A DNA stretch of 64,000 nucleotides from Chytriomyces cf. hyalinus JEL632 (Eukaryota; Chytridiomycota; Chytridiomycetes; Chytridiales; Chytriomycetaceae). The number at the start of each line of letters is the position of its first letter. Positions within the stretch are counted from its first letter, which is position 1. The DNA is taken from contig JAIWWG010000040.1 of assembly GCA_025435555.1 (NCBI GenBank), positions 231,559 through 295,558 of the forward strand, given 5' to 3'. The position numbers and the translations under genes were made by a program. This document shows, in pieces, positions 24,574-38,593 of the stretch. The notes below the pieces were generated by a model. That model was not told the DNA's origin, made no database searches, and saw nothing but the letters and a program-made list of their open reading frames with translations.

Positions 24574-27011
24574 TTAGGCGGCCTTTCGCTTCTTTTTAGT
24601 GGTTGTTTTTGGTGCGCCGGCCATTTTCTCCCGCTTTGACAGCTGCGAAAAAAAGTAGAAAAAAGTAGAAAAAAATGGGAATTGAGAAACATTGTTGCTT
24701 TCGAAACAAACGCGAAAAAAGTTGTTACCCCTCGGAGCGTCTTTTGAGTAAGCTCCTCTCGCGTGAGCGGTCTGTCGTCTTCATCGGATATGTTGTCGTC
24801 CGAGTCGTGGTCGTCGCTGTTGCGCGCACAGTTCAATCTCACTCGTAAATCATACAGCAAAAAATAAAACAAAAATACCCAGTGCTAGGCGCTACAATAG
24901 TCAAGTTTCCTATTGCAGCCAGCGGACCTTGTCCAAGCAAACCGCCAACTCCATTAACAGGAATCGCAACGGCAGGCTGCATACCGTCCCCTTTATCTTC
25001 TCCCGCAGACGTCTTTTTGGGGTTGTTGAAGACATAATGCAAAGTAAGAAGTTCGTTGGTTTTGTGCTCGACAAGGCCGAGACAAGCGAGCAAGTTTGTG
25101 TCGGTGACTCCGTGGGATCCCAGCAATGCGTCTGTTGCCTGTGCAAATTCTGCGCGCGCTTTCGCGGATGCTGTTAAACGTTCCGGTTTTGGTGTTTTTT
25201 CCACTTCTTCGCCTTCTTCTTGGCCGTCTTCTTCAGTTGGGTTTTCGTCGTCATCGCTCGAATTGATTGTGACTTCGCCGGCCGCGTCGGTTGTTTCCGG
25301 GTTCGGGGGTGCTTTCGGCAAAGTGCTCGGTAGTTTTGTGGCTCGGAAGAGTTTGATGAGGACTTCTGTTCCTCGTCTCAGATCATCGAGAAGCAGTGTG
25401 GTTTCTGCGTACTGTTTCTCAAACAAGCCGCACTTTTCTTTCGAGTCGTTGAGATTGTTCTGAGTATAATCAAGTCAGTACCCCCGCAATCATATGAATC
25501 AAAACAAGCAATACCTCAAATCCTTTCATGACGCGCTTTGTTTCTTCATCTGCTGCAACCATTTCCACCTTCAACGCATCCATGGCCCGCTGCACAAGCA
25601 CAATTTCCTCCGCCATTTTCTCAATCTCATTGTTGATTTCGTTGACGTAGTTGAAGAGCGAAAAGTTTTGGTCTTCGACGGCCTTGAAGCGTTGCACGAG
25701 TTCGCCAATGTCGTGAGTGCCCGTGACTTTTCGGATTTCTGCAAAGGCTTTTTCGTACGTGTCCAGGCTTTCGCTGACATCGTCTGATGGGGTACCAGAG
25801 AAAGCGTGTTATTAGACTGGCCTGCTTGTGCGAAAGAGAAGGTGCACTCACTGTTCTCAACTAGAACCTCGTTGGCACCGTTACGCTTTCGAGACGAGGT
25901 GCCGTCGTGGTTGAGACCCTCGGTTCGGTCCGCCACCTTGGTCGCCATAAACTCCTTTAGTTTCCTGTCCTGCTCAAGCGCGCGGTCGAGCTCCTTGATT
26001 TCCTGGATGTACGCCTGGTATTCTTTGTCCGCTTTTTCGCGGAGAACAATAATCTTTGCTTGAGCCTCGTCACTGTGGATAAATGCCATTCAATCCCAAA
26101 TCCAGCCGAAATCGGAAGAAAAAAAAGAAAAGAAAAACAAACCGCGCTTCATAAGCAGAGTTACTCATCTCAATCACCTCCGCCATCTGCTTTTTCTGCT
26201 CCAACAACTCCTTCTCAAACTTTCTGTAAATATTATCAAACACCAGCCTCTCTCTGCGCAAATTGTCGATCGTCGCTCGCAGCCGTTTATTGACTGCGAG
26301 AGACTTGTTGAACTTGACGAGAGCCTTGTCGAGCCGGTTCTCGAGAACACGGATTTGTTTCGCGATAGCTTCGCTGTTTTGAGATGCGGCATTCACGCCG
26401 CCGAGTTGTGCGCGTTGTTGGTCAATGTCGCGGTCCATGAGTGCGATTTGTGTGTCGAGGTTTGCAACTTCGGCCACGATTGTTTTGATTTTGCGTTGGA
26501 ATGTTTCTTTTTTTTTGTGAGATTTTTATTGGGGAGGTTGAAGTGTGAGTTTGGTGAAGGGGGATTAGATGTGTTGCTCTCACTCACCAGCCTGGTCTGC
26601 CATAATCTCTGCCTTTTTACTTTGCGCACCATTCTTTTTGCGGTCTTCGTATTTCGATTCGAGAAGTTTGAGTTCATCGTGTAAATGGTCCGAGTCGCGT
26701 TTCAGTTTTTCGATCGTTGATCTTTTTTTTTTTTTTTTTCGTTCGAACGTGAAACTGGTGGGCTCAAATACGCGCTGCCTTACCTCTGCTTCGTAATTAC
26801 AATACGTGACTCTTCGCTGTACGCTTTTCTGTCTCCTTCCATGATTCGATATTGTCTTTGAAGTTTTTGGAGTTCGATTTCGGCTGTGAATGGAGTTTTG
26901 TTCAGTTGTGGCATCGATCACAAGATCGTGTTGTTTCGAACCGAGTCCATCGTTGATTTCTTGCTCGCTTCCGAGCGACTGCGCCCGGTTCGACTGCATC
27001 AGCCTGTTCAT
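24574..27011 (-). CDS. Outer dynein arm docking complex subunit (ODAD1/CCDC114/CCDC63, Chlamydomonas ODA1/DC2 family)
   Basis: Multi-exon coiled-coil protein starting MNRLMQSNRAQSLGSEQEINDGL. After an intron comes AEIELQKLQRQYRIMEGDRKAYSEES, nearly diagnostic of this family. Later exons give KLKRDSDHLHDELKLLESKY, then LRATIDNLRRERLVFDNIYRKFEKELLEQKKQMAEVIEMSNSAYEAR, the second signature. The C-terminus is acidic (SDDNISDEDDRPLTREELTQKTL) then basic, ending KKKRKAA. The complex anchors outer dynein arms to axonemal doublet microtubules. Its presence implies a motile flagellum in the life cycle, hence a zoosporic fungus. About ten exons; one intron holds an 18-T run at 26723-26740. Confidence 0.85.
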
Positions 27012-27200
27012 TGTGTTGCCAGTTTTTGATGGAGGCCAGATTTTACTTGCTTTATTGTGACAATTCTATTCAAGTCAACCGCCCCCTCACACAACATATT
27101 CCCAACATCGTTCGTTATTTAGAAACATCCGTAGTGAAATTTGTATTTGAGAAACAAAAACTAGTAAAACAGAAACAGGTACCCGAGCAGTCATGACCGT

Positions 27201-29747
<2,547 letters not shown>

Positions 29748-31774
29748 ATGGCGTCGCGTAACCGCAAATGGGTCCACGTGCAAAGAGACCCGCTTACAAA
29801 CAAGGCCAGTTTGCTGCAAGAGACGAGGAAGCGAGAACGGCGGCCGAGCCCAGATGGCACTCAAAAGAGCACTCCAAGCAGCACGCTAAACAGTACTCTA
29901 AATGCATCGCAAGGTATCCGCGAATTGCGCTATCGATGGCCGCAAACAACGACTTATTTGAAAGCCAGTCTCGCCCGCACAGATCACTTCTCTGCTCAAA
30001 CACTGCGCAGAGGCTGAGCACCAGGCCCAACAGACTGCCGACACCCTGTTAAAGACGTGCCAAGAGCGAGACGCGCTCCAACTGAAACTGGACAATTTGG
30101 CAAAAACGCCAAACGAAAATCATGAAAAGCTGGTGCTGCTCACGCATAAACTGAGCGTTGCGGACACGCGAATCAAGTCGCTGGAGATGCTCGCATCTTC
30201 GAGAGGGACGGGATCGATGCCGGTTTACAGTGAGGAGAGCATGAGAGACTGCACACATGAGGATCAGGTGAAATTGAAAGATAAAGCACTGACGCGTACT
30301 GTCCTCCATTAACCCATATTTCCATAAGGATCCAAACACTTTGGTTGCTCTAGATCAGAATCAGACCCATCAAAGTCATCAGATGCCAGGATCGGTCCTC
30401 GACAGTCTCCTCAAACAATCGCAACTGCACTCCATCCACCAATCATTTCCATCGCCTGCATCCTCATCACGCAGCAGCACTTTCAGCGCAACTTCAAGCA
30501 ACTCGGGAGGTGAAGGAAAACCAAATCGAGAACGGCAAAGTCTGCCCAAACAAAGCCCTGCAACTGCTAGCCGTGATCCATCCTCACGGCCCGCCTCTGC
30601 GAAACCTTTCGAATCATCCATATACGCTAACAAATGGAGTCGCGATTATACCCCTCAAAAACGCGCTCCGTCGCCTGTGAAGACGCAGTCTCTACTTTCA
30701 GACCCCCAAAGACGCGTTCATGAACCACGACCATTCGCGCCTGCATCCATTTATTCGGCTGCATCCCGACAGAATACTCCAATCAGCTCTAATTTTGCAG
30801 CTTTTGAAGCGGCGCAACGACAATCATCTTCAATCATGTCTGTTGAACACAAAAGGCCCCTCACGTTCGATGCAACAATTCAGACAGACGATGTTGCTCC
30901 CAATTCTATATCTATACGAAATCTCAAATCGAACCGAGGTTCAATGGATATCGTGGATAGCTCTCATGCGACAAGCATTGGCCATTCAATATCGGAGGAC
31001 TCTGACCCAATACCCTCATCGTTTTCGCGCGAAGAACAATCAACAAATCCAAAACCTCTAAAATCTGCGCTCAAAAAGAAGCAAAAGCATCAGGAGCAAC
31101 AACAAGTGTCCCAATTTGAAGACCAACAAGCGGAGGGGGGGTCCTATGTTCAACATCAGCCGAATCATTTCCCTACGGCACATCGACTACATCACTCAAA
31201 CAACTTAAACGCAAGATCGACTCAGCCATCTTCGCAGTCAAACCAATCCTCTTTCGACGGCAACTCAAACAGCCGACACGCAAATTCCAAACCACGGAAA
31301 GCAAACAACAGTCATGCTGGACCGACTTCATCTCCAACAAACATATTTGCAGGGATTGACGCATTTTCTGCCACATCCAGCATCGAAGCACTCGTTCCCA
31401 GCGACTCGAGCATTCTGTTCTCTAACGACACGAGCATGGCGATGAGTCTCCGAGACGTTGTTGCACAAGCAGATGCACTTCTGCTTGTCGAGCAGAAGAA
31501 ACGAAACAAGAAATCCCAGCCTCCTAAAACGCCGGATGCAGTGTGGAATCATGAGCGCGATGAAGTCTTGAATGTTCGAGAACAGGTGCAAGAAAGTGGT
31601 GCAGAGAGTCACGCACAGCTGATGAATCGGCAGGCCATGATTGAACAATTGCAGCAACTTGAATTTGGCGGTTTACGGGAACTGCAGAAAAATGTGAGTG
31701 CGGGAGTTGAAGGGGTCTCTCAAGAAGTGGAGGACGTGATTTTTCAGATGAACAAATGGATTGCGGCTGAATAA
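29748..31774 (+). CDS. Unrecognised Ser/Gln-rich protein with short coiled coil
   Basis: Three exons: 29748 to about 29911, about 29967-30270, and about 30331-31774, giving roughly 640 residues. The N-terminus is MASRNRKWVHVQRDPLTNKASLLQE. Exon 2 encodes a heptad-like helix (ITSLLKHCAEAEHQAQQTADTLLKTC to LAKTPNENHEKLVLLTHKLSVADTRIKSLEML). Exon 3 is mostly low complexity, rich in Ser, Gln and Asn, with a basic patch (KSALKKKQKHQEQQQ), and ends in a second helical block (LRELQKNVSAGVEGVSQEVEDVIFQMNKWIAAE). The two ends look structured and conserved, the middle disordered. No known family recognised. Confidence 0.7.
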
Positions 31775-32084
31775 ATCACCTTAAATCCAGCATCCTCCTA
31801 AATCAGCATTTCTCGCAAATAAGGACGCTTTGTGCGTCGTAGCAGTAGCGGACATCACGCCGAGCAAAAATGGATCGGCTTCATTTTTGAATGACCAAAA
31901 GCATTATTAGTGTGAGCCTTTCCATCGCATCCCATTTTCTCAAGTTCAGGCTCGTCTGCTCCCCACCGCCCTCCCGGGTTGCTTAAAAGGCAGAGTCTCT
32001 CTCTTGTCTCACGCATTCCCAATTGCGCCACTCAACCCGTGCTGGCTCAAGCAATGTTTGTCACTATAATCTCCATTGTGTGAC
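31775..32084. other. Intergenic and 5' junction of LINE copy 1
   Basis: No gene seen. The RT reading frame becomes recognisable at GCATATGACGAAGTTGATCG (32091 on), so the 5' truncation point lies near 32085. I could not identify a target-site duplication. Confidence 0.4.
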
Positions 32085-33725
32085 TGTCAGGCATATGACG
32101 AAGTTGATCGACAGGTTCTTTGGGAAATGCTCACCCAAGTCTTTGGTCTGGACGCATTCATGCTGGCGCGGCTCCAGGATCTTTTCGATCACAACTCGTG
32201 CTGTCTGGTGGTGGCTGGCGTGACTAGTGATCCAATTGCCAACAAACGAGGTCTTCTGCAGGGTGCTACTCTGTCCCCGATTCTGTTCAACTGTCACATC
32301 CATGGTCTCTCAATTCGGCTACGTGCTCCTGGAATCCCGCGAATTCGAATCAACGGTATCCAGCTCAACAACCTCCTGTTTGCAGACGATACCTCTCTGG
32401 TGGCTGCGAACCAACACAATCTTGCAGTCCTGCTCCGAACGTGTGAGGAATGGTCAAACACTGTTGGAATTCGGTTCTCGCCATCAAAGTGCATCTACCT
32501 CGGTCCTGCTCCAGCACTGCGTGATGTGCCTATCAAGCTCTACAACGTGGACCTCCTGTCTCAGCAATGTGCTCCCTACCTCGGTATCCCTTTTGGTCAA
32601 CACAGAATCAACTGGGCCCTACTGGCAAAAGAACGAACATCAAAAGTGTGTGGTGTCATTGTGGCGCTGGCGTCAGTTGGTATGAATGCAATGGGCTGGG
32701 CTCCTGCAGCATCTGTTACTATCTACAGGAGTTTCATTCGACCGGTCCTCGAGTATGGCATTGCTCTCAAGCTCCCATCTGCGTCCATGCTCAAGTTGTA
32801 CGAGTCAGTCCAACGCCTTGCGCTACGGATTCTCACCTCAACACCCCGCAACACATCCGCTGCCGCACTCCACAAGCTGCTGCAAGTCGAACCGTTCAAA
32901 CACCGTGCTACGGAGCACAATCTCATGTGGTCATTGCGCTTGCATAACTTGACTGATCGCTCCATTCCGGCTGTTCGTTTCTGGCGCGGCGCTCTGCTCG
33001 GCGCCGATAAACCATTTCAGGAATGTCTTCCCCGTCTTGCTCGCTCCAACCCACTTGTGACTCATGTGGATGCTAAATGGATTGATTTTCGACAGCAACC
33101 ACTGGCTCGTCCACCCCCAGCCGAAGTCCCCTTCCGGTCCCCTCCAAAGCCAAAACAAGTGTTGTCTGACAATGCTCGCAAGAAACTGCGCAAGGAATCC
33201 ATCGTCAACATGGACAACAACCCGGACACCATCGCTGGCGCAATCCAAGTCGAAATCAAAGACCCAGTCCAGCCATACCTGACTTCCTGCAAGGGAATCG
33301 ACCGCAAGACATGCAACACCATCCTTCGCTGGACTCTTGGTGCTGTTACCCGACATGAACCATGCCTCAAGTGCAACAACGTTCTGACCCGATCCCATGC
33401 TGCTGACTGTTCTGGTGCCACTGCTCTCCTGCGCATCAACTGGGACATGCTTGCACCTCCTGCCGGCCGAATGACCTGGCTTGATACGATCCTAAATGAA
33501 GTCCGGAATACACCGCCCTCCGAAATCGACACGTATACCGAAGTCTCTTCTGCTGTAGCTCTCATCTACACCGAATGCCACCATCTCCAACAGCAAGCCA
33601 ATGGCTACTGGGCCGAGCCTGACGCACCAGCACGCCCACTGCCACAACGCCAACCTCGCAATCACATAAACCCACCTGGGGGAGTCTCACGAGGACGACC
33701 TCGCCGAAACCCGGAGCCCGGATAA
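32085..33725 (+). pseudogene. LINE ORF2 fragment: reverse transcriptase and C-terminal zinc knuckle
   Basis: About 545 codons without a stop. RT begins mid-domain at AYDEVDRQVLWEMLTQVFG (usual LINE form KAYDxVDRxxLW), continues with RGLLQGATLSPILFN (motif 4/B), the catalytic FADDTSL, and the thumb LGIPFG. It is followed by an IQ..LRILTS segment and a CCHC knuckle CLKCNNVLTRSHAADC. The C-terminal tail (MTWLDTILNEVRNTPPSEIDTY to NGYWAEPDAPA) reappears in LINE copy 2. The fingers, N-terminal RT and endonuclease are missing, so the copy cannot move on its own. Confidence 0.85.
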
Positions 33726-33921
33726 CCAACCGCCAAGCCCTAACTGACCATACGTATTGTATTACTTTTACCGACCATCTGTTTTGTTAACATCTCCGCA
33801 CTTTACTTCTGATTTCCTGAAGTTTTTTTGAACTTTTCTGAGTGATTTTTGCTATCTTTCACCACCGCACTTGTGTTACTGAGTAACTTGAGTAAAAGAA
33901 ACTGAAAACGTGACTGTTAGG
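32085..33921 (+). mobile_element. 5'-truncated LINE, copy 1 (reverse transcriptase and 3' end)
   Basis: Non-LTR retrotransposon fragment beginning inside RT and running to a 3' end TGACTGTTAGG. That 3' UTR is shared with LINE copy 2 (37621). 5' truncation is the usual result of incomplete target-primed reverse transcription. Copy 2 begins directly after it. Confidence 0.85.
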
Positions 33922-33940
33922 GAAAAAAACTTTCTTGGAA

Positions 33941-35078
33941 ATGTCCTCGGTCATGTCCAACAAACATCTGTTTGCGATCCTGGAGTCAAACATAGCGAAA
34001 CGCATTGGGAAGAAGGCCCGATGTCCGGTTGTGGCATGCGGGTCTAATGCCATGAAGAGCAATGGTGTTGGCGGTGCCCCGAACCAGTATGGGTTCCAGT
34101 ACATCCAGATCCGATGCACTACGTGCAACAAGTGGTGCAGGCTCGATGCGGCGCTGCGTGCTGGAGGCTCGATCTCAGCAGACCTCCTGGGCGAGTGGGA
34201 GAAGGCTCATGGTAAGCTGGTCCCAGTTGCTGCCACCACAGGTGCCTCGAAGCGCCGTCGCGAAAACCCAGAGCCAGACGGTGCCTCTGCAGCCTCCGAC
34301 TCCCCATCTACTGCTCCAACGAGCCGCAAGGTCTAGCAGACCCTGTCCTTTGCAGCAGCTGCTGTTGGTCGCTCCCCTGAGCAACCCTCAGCCACCATTA
34401 CCACAACCAACAATGTCCCAGCCGTTGGAACCGCCCCCACAGCTCAGTCTGTCCCTGCAGGTCCTCCACAGAGTGCCTTCACCTTCGTTGGCCCCATGCA
34501 GCCACCGTTGTCCACCGCAGCAGCCCCTGGAATGCAGTCAAACCGCATTTCAAATCATCAGAACACCTCCCCCCCCCCAACTGGCAGGAGCGTGCAGAGG
34601 CAGCAGAAGCAGCCACAGCATCTCTCCATAGTCAGATGCAGTCCCTCACTGCGCTGGTGACCCAGCTGGTCATGTTGTTGCAGCAAGGTTCAGCTGGGGT
34701 GGTTCAGCCACCAGGTTCAGCAAATGTGGTTCAGCCACCAAGCACAGCAGCTGCCTTCCTGGCATCCATCAGCCAGCAAGTCACCCCAGCAACTGCAGCA
34801 GCAATCCCTGGTGTCCCCCAGACTGTGCTTACGCAGCCCCAGGCCCGAAACCCAAATAGGAGCGGTCGTGGAGGCGGTCTGGACCTGGAGGTCGCATTGT
34901 CCCAGGTGCTGCCCCTGCCCCACCAACAACTGACCACAATACCGTTACTGTTGAAAACCCTTCCCCCCAGGCTGCTGAAGCCACCTGGACCACTGTTGCC
35001 TGCAATGGAGCGCGCCGTGCCCCCCACCACCTCGCGAACCTCGCCAACGTGCACCGCAGACCCAGCAGAAGTATGACA
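33941..35078 (+). pseudogene. LINE copy 2 ORF1, first part, with zinc ribbon (broken)
   Basis: MSSVMSNKHLFAILESNIAKRIG leads to a CX4C...CX2C zinc-ribbon-like module (RCPVVACGS and IRCTTCNKWC), unlike the CCHC knuckles usual in LINE ORF1. TAG interrupts the frame at 34334-34336; the same frame then stays open as Pro/Ala/Thr-rich sequence to a C10-rich run near 34568, where it shifts. A short helix (LHSQMQSLTALVTQLVMLLQQG) and Pro/Gln repeats follow to 35078. Likely a nucleic-acid-binding protein in the intact element. Confidence 0.6.
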
Positions 35079-35116
35079 AATCGGTCCACTGCCTATGTCA
35101 AAAGAAGGCTCTCAGG

Positions 35117-35773
35117 ATGGCAAAGGCTGTCCCCGAACCAAAGGACTTTGACGTCCTCCGTGTTGAACTTCACAGTAGCTGTCAACTCCGTGCATGCTCC
35201 CTACAGGACCGTAAACACCTGATTGACACGTTTGTGGGACAGATGGGCGTGCGTCACAATGTGGCTCTCACCTCATCTATTGGTAACTCCATCATTGAGC
35301 TGTACTGTCCAACTGATGTGGTTGTGGATGTTGCGAAAGTTCTTATAGAGCGTGGTCAACAAGTCCTCACTGCCGCCTTCAACCCCCTTGCTTTCGACAT
35401 CAATGGCAAGTCTCTCGAACCCACCCAACAGGAACAGGCTGCCAAATGCCTTGCTGTACTCTGCAAAGCTGCCCGCACTGTCAATCTCCATGCTGCCATC
35501 CTTGCCGGAGCCCCACAGTCACTCAAGGAAGCCACACAGAAAGTGTTTGAAACCATCCATGCCTCCCTGTCGGACTCTCTCATGGCACCCCCATGCCCCC
35601 ACCGTAGCGCATTTGCATGCTTTGCTGCTCCAGCCACACTGTCGCTAACCAATTTTGTGCCCCCCACCCCTGTACCAGCATCACCCAAGTTTGTCGATAG
35701 TCAAGGCGATATCTCCATGTCGGCACCCAATCTGGATCTTGGTTCCGCGGCTGACGCCGCCGACCAAGAATGA
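35117..35773 (+). CDS. LINE copy 2 ORF1, C-terminal part (218 residues)
   Basis: MAKAVPEPKDFDVLRVELHSSCQLRACSL... is open for 218 codons. It contains alternating strands and helices (KHLIDTFVGQMGVRHNVALTSS, IIELYCPTDVVVDVAKVLIERGQ), compatible with an RNA-binding fold, but I do not recognise a named domain. Its TGA overlaps the ATG of the endonuclease frame in the tetranucleotide ATGA at 35770-35773. In the intact element it may be continuous with the preceding zinc-ribbon part. Confidence 0.5.
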   Translation: MAKAVPEPKDFDVLRVELHSSCQLRACSLQDRKHLIDTFVGQMGVRHNVALTSSIGNSIIELYCPTDVVVDVAKVLIERGQQVLTAAFNPLAFDINGKSLEPTQQEQAAKCLAVLCKAARTVNLHAAILAGAPQSLKEATQKVFETIHASLSDSLMAPPCPHRSAFACFAAPATLSLTNFVPPTPVPASPKFVDSQGDISMSAPNLDLGSAADAADQE

Positions 35774-36869
35774 TCAAAATCACATTTTCGAATCTCAACG
35801 GGCTGTCTGGCAAAGCCGAAGAAGTCCTGAGATTCAAGTCCGAGCATTCTGTTGACCTTTCATTACTGGCGGAAACATGGCTCTCTCCCACCTCCTCCAT
35901 CCCCTTTCAACCACATCTATTTAATTTCACAAGTACAAACACGGACCACATCGCGGGAGGACGTCGCAATTTCGGAGGAATCCTGGCATTTGCATCCCCC
36001 ACCCTCTCCCCCCAGTTCCCTATCATTTTCAAAGATCGCTTGGGGCTATGCAAATCTGCAACCTCATCATCATCACTGCCTACATCCCCCCTTCTGCTGA
36101 CAATCAGATCCTCGGGGACATGCTCCAAAAAGTGGAAACATTGTCTGAGGGCTTTACACTGTGCTGTCTTGTGGTTGGCGACCTCAATGCACAGATGACA
36201 GATGCTGGCGACTCACTCACAAATGCGCGTGGGACGTACCTGCAACAGGAACTGGCCAACTCTGGACTGGCGCTCCAAATCCCGGAGTCTGGGAAATGGA
36301 CATCATGGTCTGGTGGTGGTCGTGGGATCCCGGATGTTATCCTCTCAAGCTTCCCAGCCTTTAACCTTACAGTCCATGAACGCGAGTCACTTGGAGGTTC
36401 TGATCACTGGCCAATGACGTTCTCTGTGCCTCTGGAGGTCGAAACCGATCCCAAGTCCTTTGCACGCTGGAATGTTCACCGCCTCACAACTGCAAAATAC
36501 CATCAGCGTTTTGCTGAGGAGCTGGAATCTACGCAGCAGGCGATCTTGGATCAACTGGAATTGCTGCAACTTAGCTTGGAAAGCCCTGCTGTGGGGTATG
36601 TCACGGGTGTATCACAGTGCGATGCACACAACGTGGTACTTGCAGCAGGTGCACCCCCTCTGGGAAGTACTCCCCATGCTCCAATTGGTCATGTTACTCA
36701 CGCGAGCTCATCACACCCACCCCAGTGTCCTACTGGTGACCCATCTCTGTCTACGCAGCAGGACGCATGTATGTGCCTGGATGTGCTGCGAACATGCATG
36801 GAAAGCCCTGCTGCGGGGTATAACGGGGTGCATCACAGTGCGATGCACACACCGCTGAACCTGCAGTAG
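35770..36869 (+). pseudogene. LINE copy 2 ORF2 start: AP-like endonuclease
   Basis: Endonuclease/exonuclease/phosphatase-type signatures in order: ITFSNLNGLSGK, LLAETWL (catalytic Glu), VVGDLNAQM (DxN) and GGSDHWPMTF (SDH). The first 90 codons and the rest lie in different frames, with a shift near 36048. After about 36570 the sequence turns into a repeat unrelated to RT, so the frame ends at 36869 without the polymerase. This enzyme nicks target DNA in autonomous LINEs. Confidence 0.8.
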
Positions 36870-36900
36870 GCACCCCCCTCCCGGGAAGTACCTCTCGTGA
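36577..36900 (+). repeat. 222-bp-period tandem duplication inside LINE copy 2
   Basis: TGGAAAGCCCTGCTG begins at 36577 and again at 36799. Each is followed by a similar GGGGTAT...ATCACAGTGCGATGCACAC block and then by a GCAG(G/T)xGCACCCCCTC...GGAAGTAC block. The second copy is incomplete. It sits where RT should be and may derive from another inserted sequence. Confidence 0.75.
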
Positions 36901-37149
36901 CCTACTCTTGAACATTACTCACACACCAAACCGTGATAGAACTCAAGAACTGATCAATGAGTCCTGGGAATGTTTCCTGTCCTGGCTCCGAAATGCTGCA
37001 TCAAAATCAATTGGGGTTCTCCAAGTCGCTGACCACTTGCCGTCGGAGTTCTGGACTGATAAGCTTGAGCAAAGTCGAAACAACGCGCAGCAAGAGCTTG
37101 CGAATGTACAACAGGAAATCGAGCATGGCCAACTGTCCCATCTACAACA

Positions 37150-37545
37150 CTCGCCCCGCCTGCTGGCCGCATGATGTGGCTTGACACCATCCTGAACCAA
37201 GTCCGGAATACTCCGCCCTCTGACATTGACACCTACAACGAAATCTCTGCCGCCGTTGCACTCATCTACACTGAATGCCGCCATCTCCAACAGCAAGCCA
37301 ATGGCTACTGGGCCGAGCCTGACGCACCAGCATGCTCACTGCCACAACGTCAACCGCGCAATCGCATAAGTCCACCCGGGGGGAGTCTCAAGTGGACGAC
37401 CTCGGCGAAACCCAGAGCCTGGATAAACACACTCCAAGCCCCAACCGACCACCAGTACTCTATTTTACTTATCAACCATCTGTTTTTAACACCATTGCAC
37501 TTTATTTTTGACTTCGTCGAAATTACTTCTGAACTTCTTGAGTGA
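37150..37545 (+). pseudogene. LINE copy 2 ORF2 C-terminal remnant
   Basis: MMWLDTILNQVRNTPPSDIDTY...CRHLQQQANGYWAEPDAPA is nearly identical to the C-terminus of copy 1 (from 33475). Preceding bases CGCCCCGCCTGCTGGCCGC show where the internal deletion rejoined the ORF2 tail. Confidence 0.75.
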
Positions 37546-37621
37546 TTCTTGTATTCTCCTAATCTAGCACTTGTGTTACTGCGTAACTTGATTAAATGAA
37601 ACTGAAAAGGTGACTGTTAGG

Positions 37622-38588
37622 TTGCACTCAAATCTCGCACGCATTTTTCAAGCTTCTTTATAGTGATACAATAAAATGCTTGCATCCAAAACGAACGCTG
37701 TTAATTTTGTATGTAATGACCAAGCTAGATCGCGCATCAAAATACCACTGATTTGTCTGATCAGACCTATGGGAGTGGCAGCAAACTCGCAGTATCTGTG
37801 AAACCTGGTAATGGTTTTGTTTCTTTGCTTTCTTCAATTGCCTCAATCAAAACATTGCGGAAGGAGTTCCAATGATTCCGTGACCGCGGTTTCTCGCGAG
37901 CTATTCAATGTACCCGAATTTTGAGTGAGATCCAGGAAGCATCGATTTTGACAATGTTGTCATTGCCTCAAACGGATGGAAATGCACAGACGATCTGCAT
38001 CGTTGCCATTTTCCACTCATCTATGCAGATGCACCGAATAATAAATGAGAAACCATGGAGTACTGCAAGAATAAAGTCGATTGACGTTGACTTTTTACGT
38101 CCTTGATTGAATTAAACACGAGAGAGTATGTCGTGTCCTGATAATGGTTTGGCAGTGGAGACGTTTCCCTGTCAGGAAAGAACGTGGAACAGAGACTTGG
38201 TCAAAATGGAGTTTAATCTGATTGGAACAGACGATGACACTGTCACGATTCATGGATCAAGTTTGTTGTGGATACACCTTCGGCAACTTTATCTAAGCTA
38301 CAGCCTATGAAAGCTCAGGGAAGCAGGGCGTTGAACCATCATTGTTTCAAACTGAAACCAGTGCCATTTGATCGAAGTTAATCGACCAAGAATGAAGTCT
38401 GTGAACACCTGACTTTATACTTCCTTTTATTGAACATAAACACGAGAGACTGCGTCAAACTCTGACAGGCACTGGTATTATTCAAGACTGTATCGCGCAT
38501 GGGTTATCTTTCGATAATCTAACCATCAAATATCTTCTTCTTGCACTGTCGCGCAGAATAGGATATAATAGCTATTCAAAGTTTCAGT
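37622..38588. other. No gene seen; low-complexity relic region
   Basis: 967 bp without a plausible gene. Two similar stretches containing AAACACGAGAGA occur (about 38116 and 38448), preceded by TGATTGAAT/TTATTGAAC, suggesting a duplicated older insertion. The last 30 bp (GGATATAATAG near 38560) formerly lay directly upstream of the tRNA gene now at 45206 and may include its upstream TATA-like element. Confidence 0.4.
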
Positions 38589-38593
38589 CATTG

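Larger units (their letters stand above)
33922..37621 (+). mobile_element. LINE copy 2 (ORF1 and endonuclease present, RT deleted)
   Basis: It starts with a short leader after the 3' end of copy 1, has ORF1-like sequences, an AP-endonuclease region, an abnormal 222-bp-period repeat instead of RT, the ORF2 C-terminal tail and the same 3' UTR as copy 1, ending TGACTGTTAGG. The two copies are head to tail with no visible host DNA between them. Confidence 0.8.

Noticed and set aside
37622-38588. CRISPR array or phage/bacterial features
   Set aside because: None seen; introns, histones and LTR elements show eukaryotic nuclear DNA.
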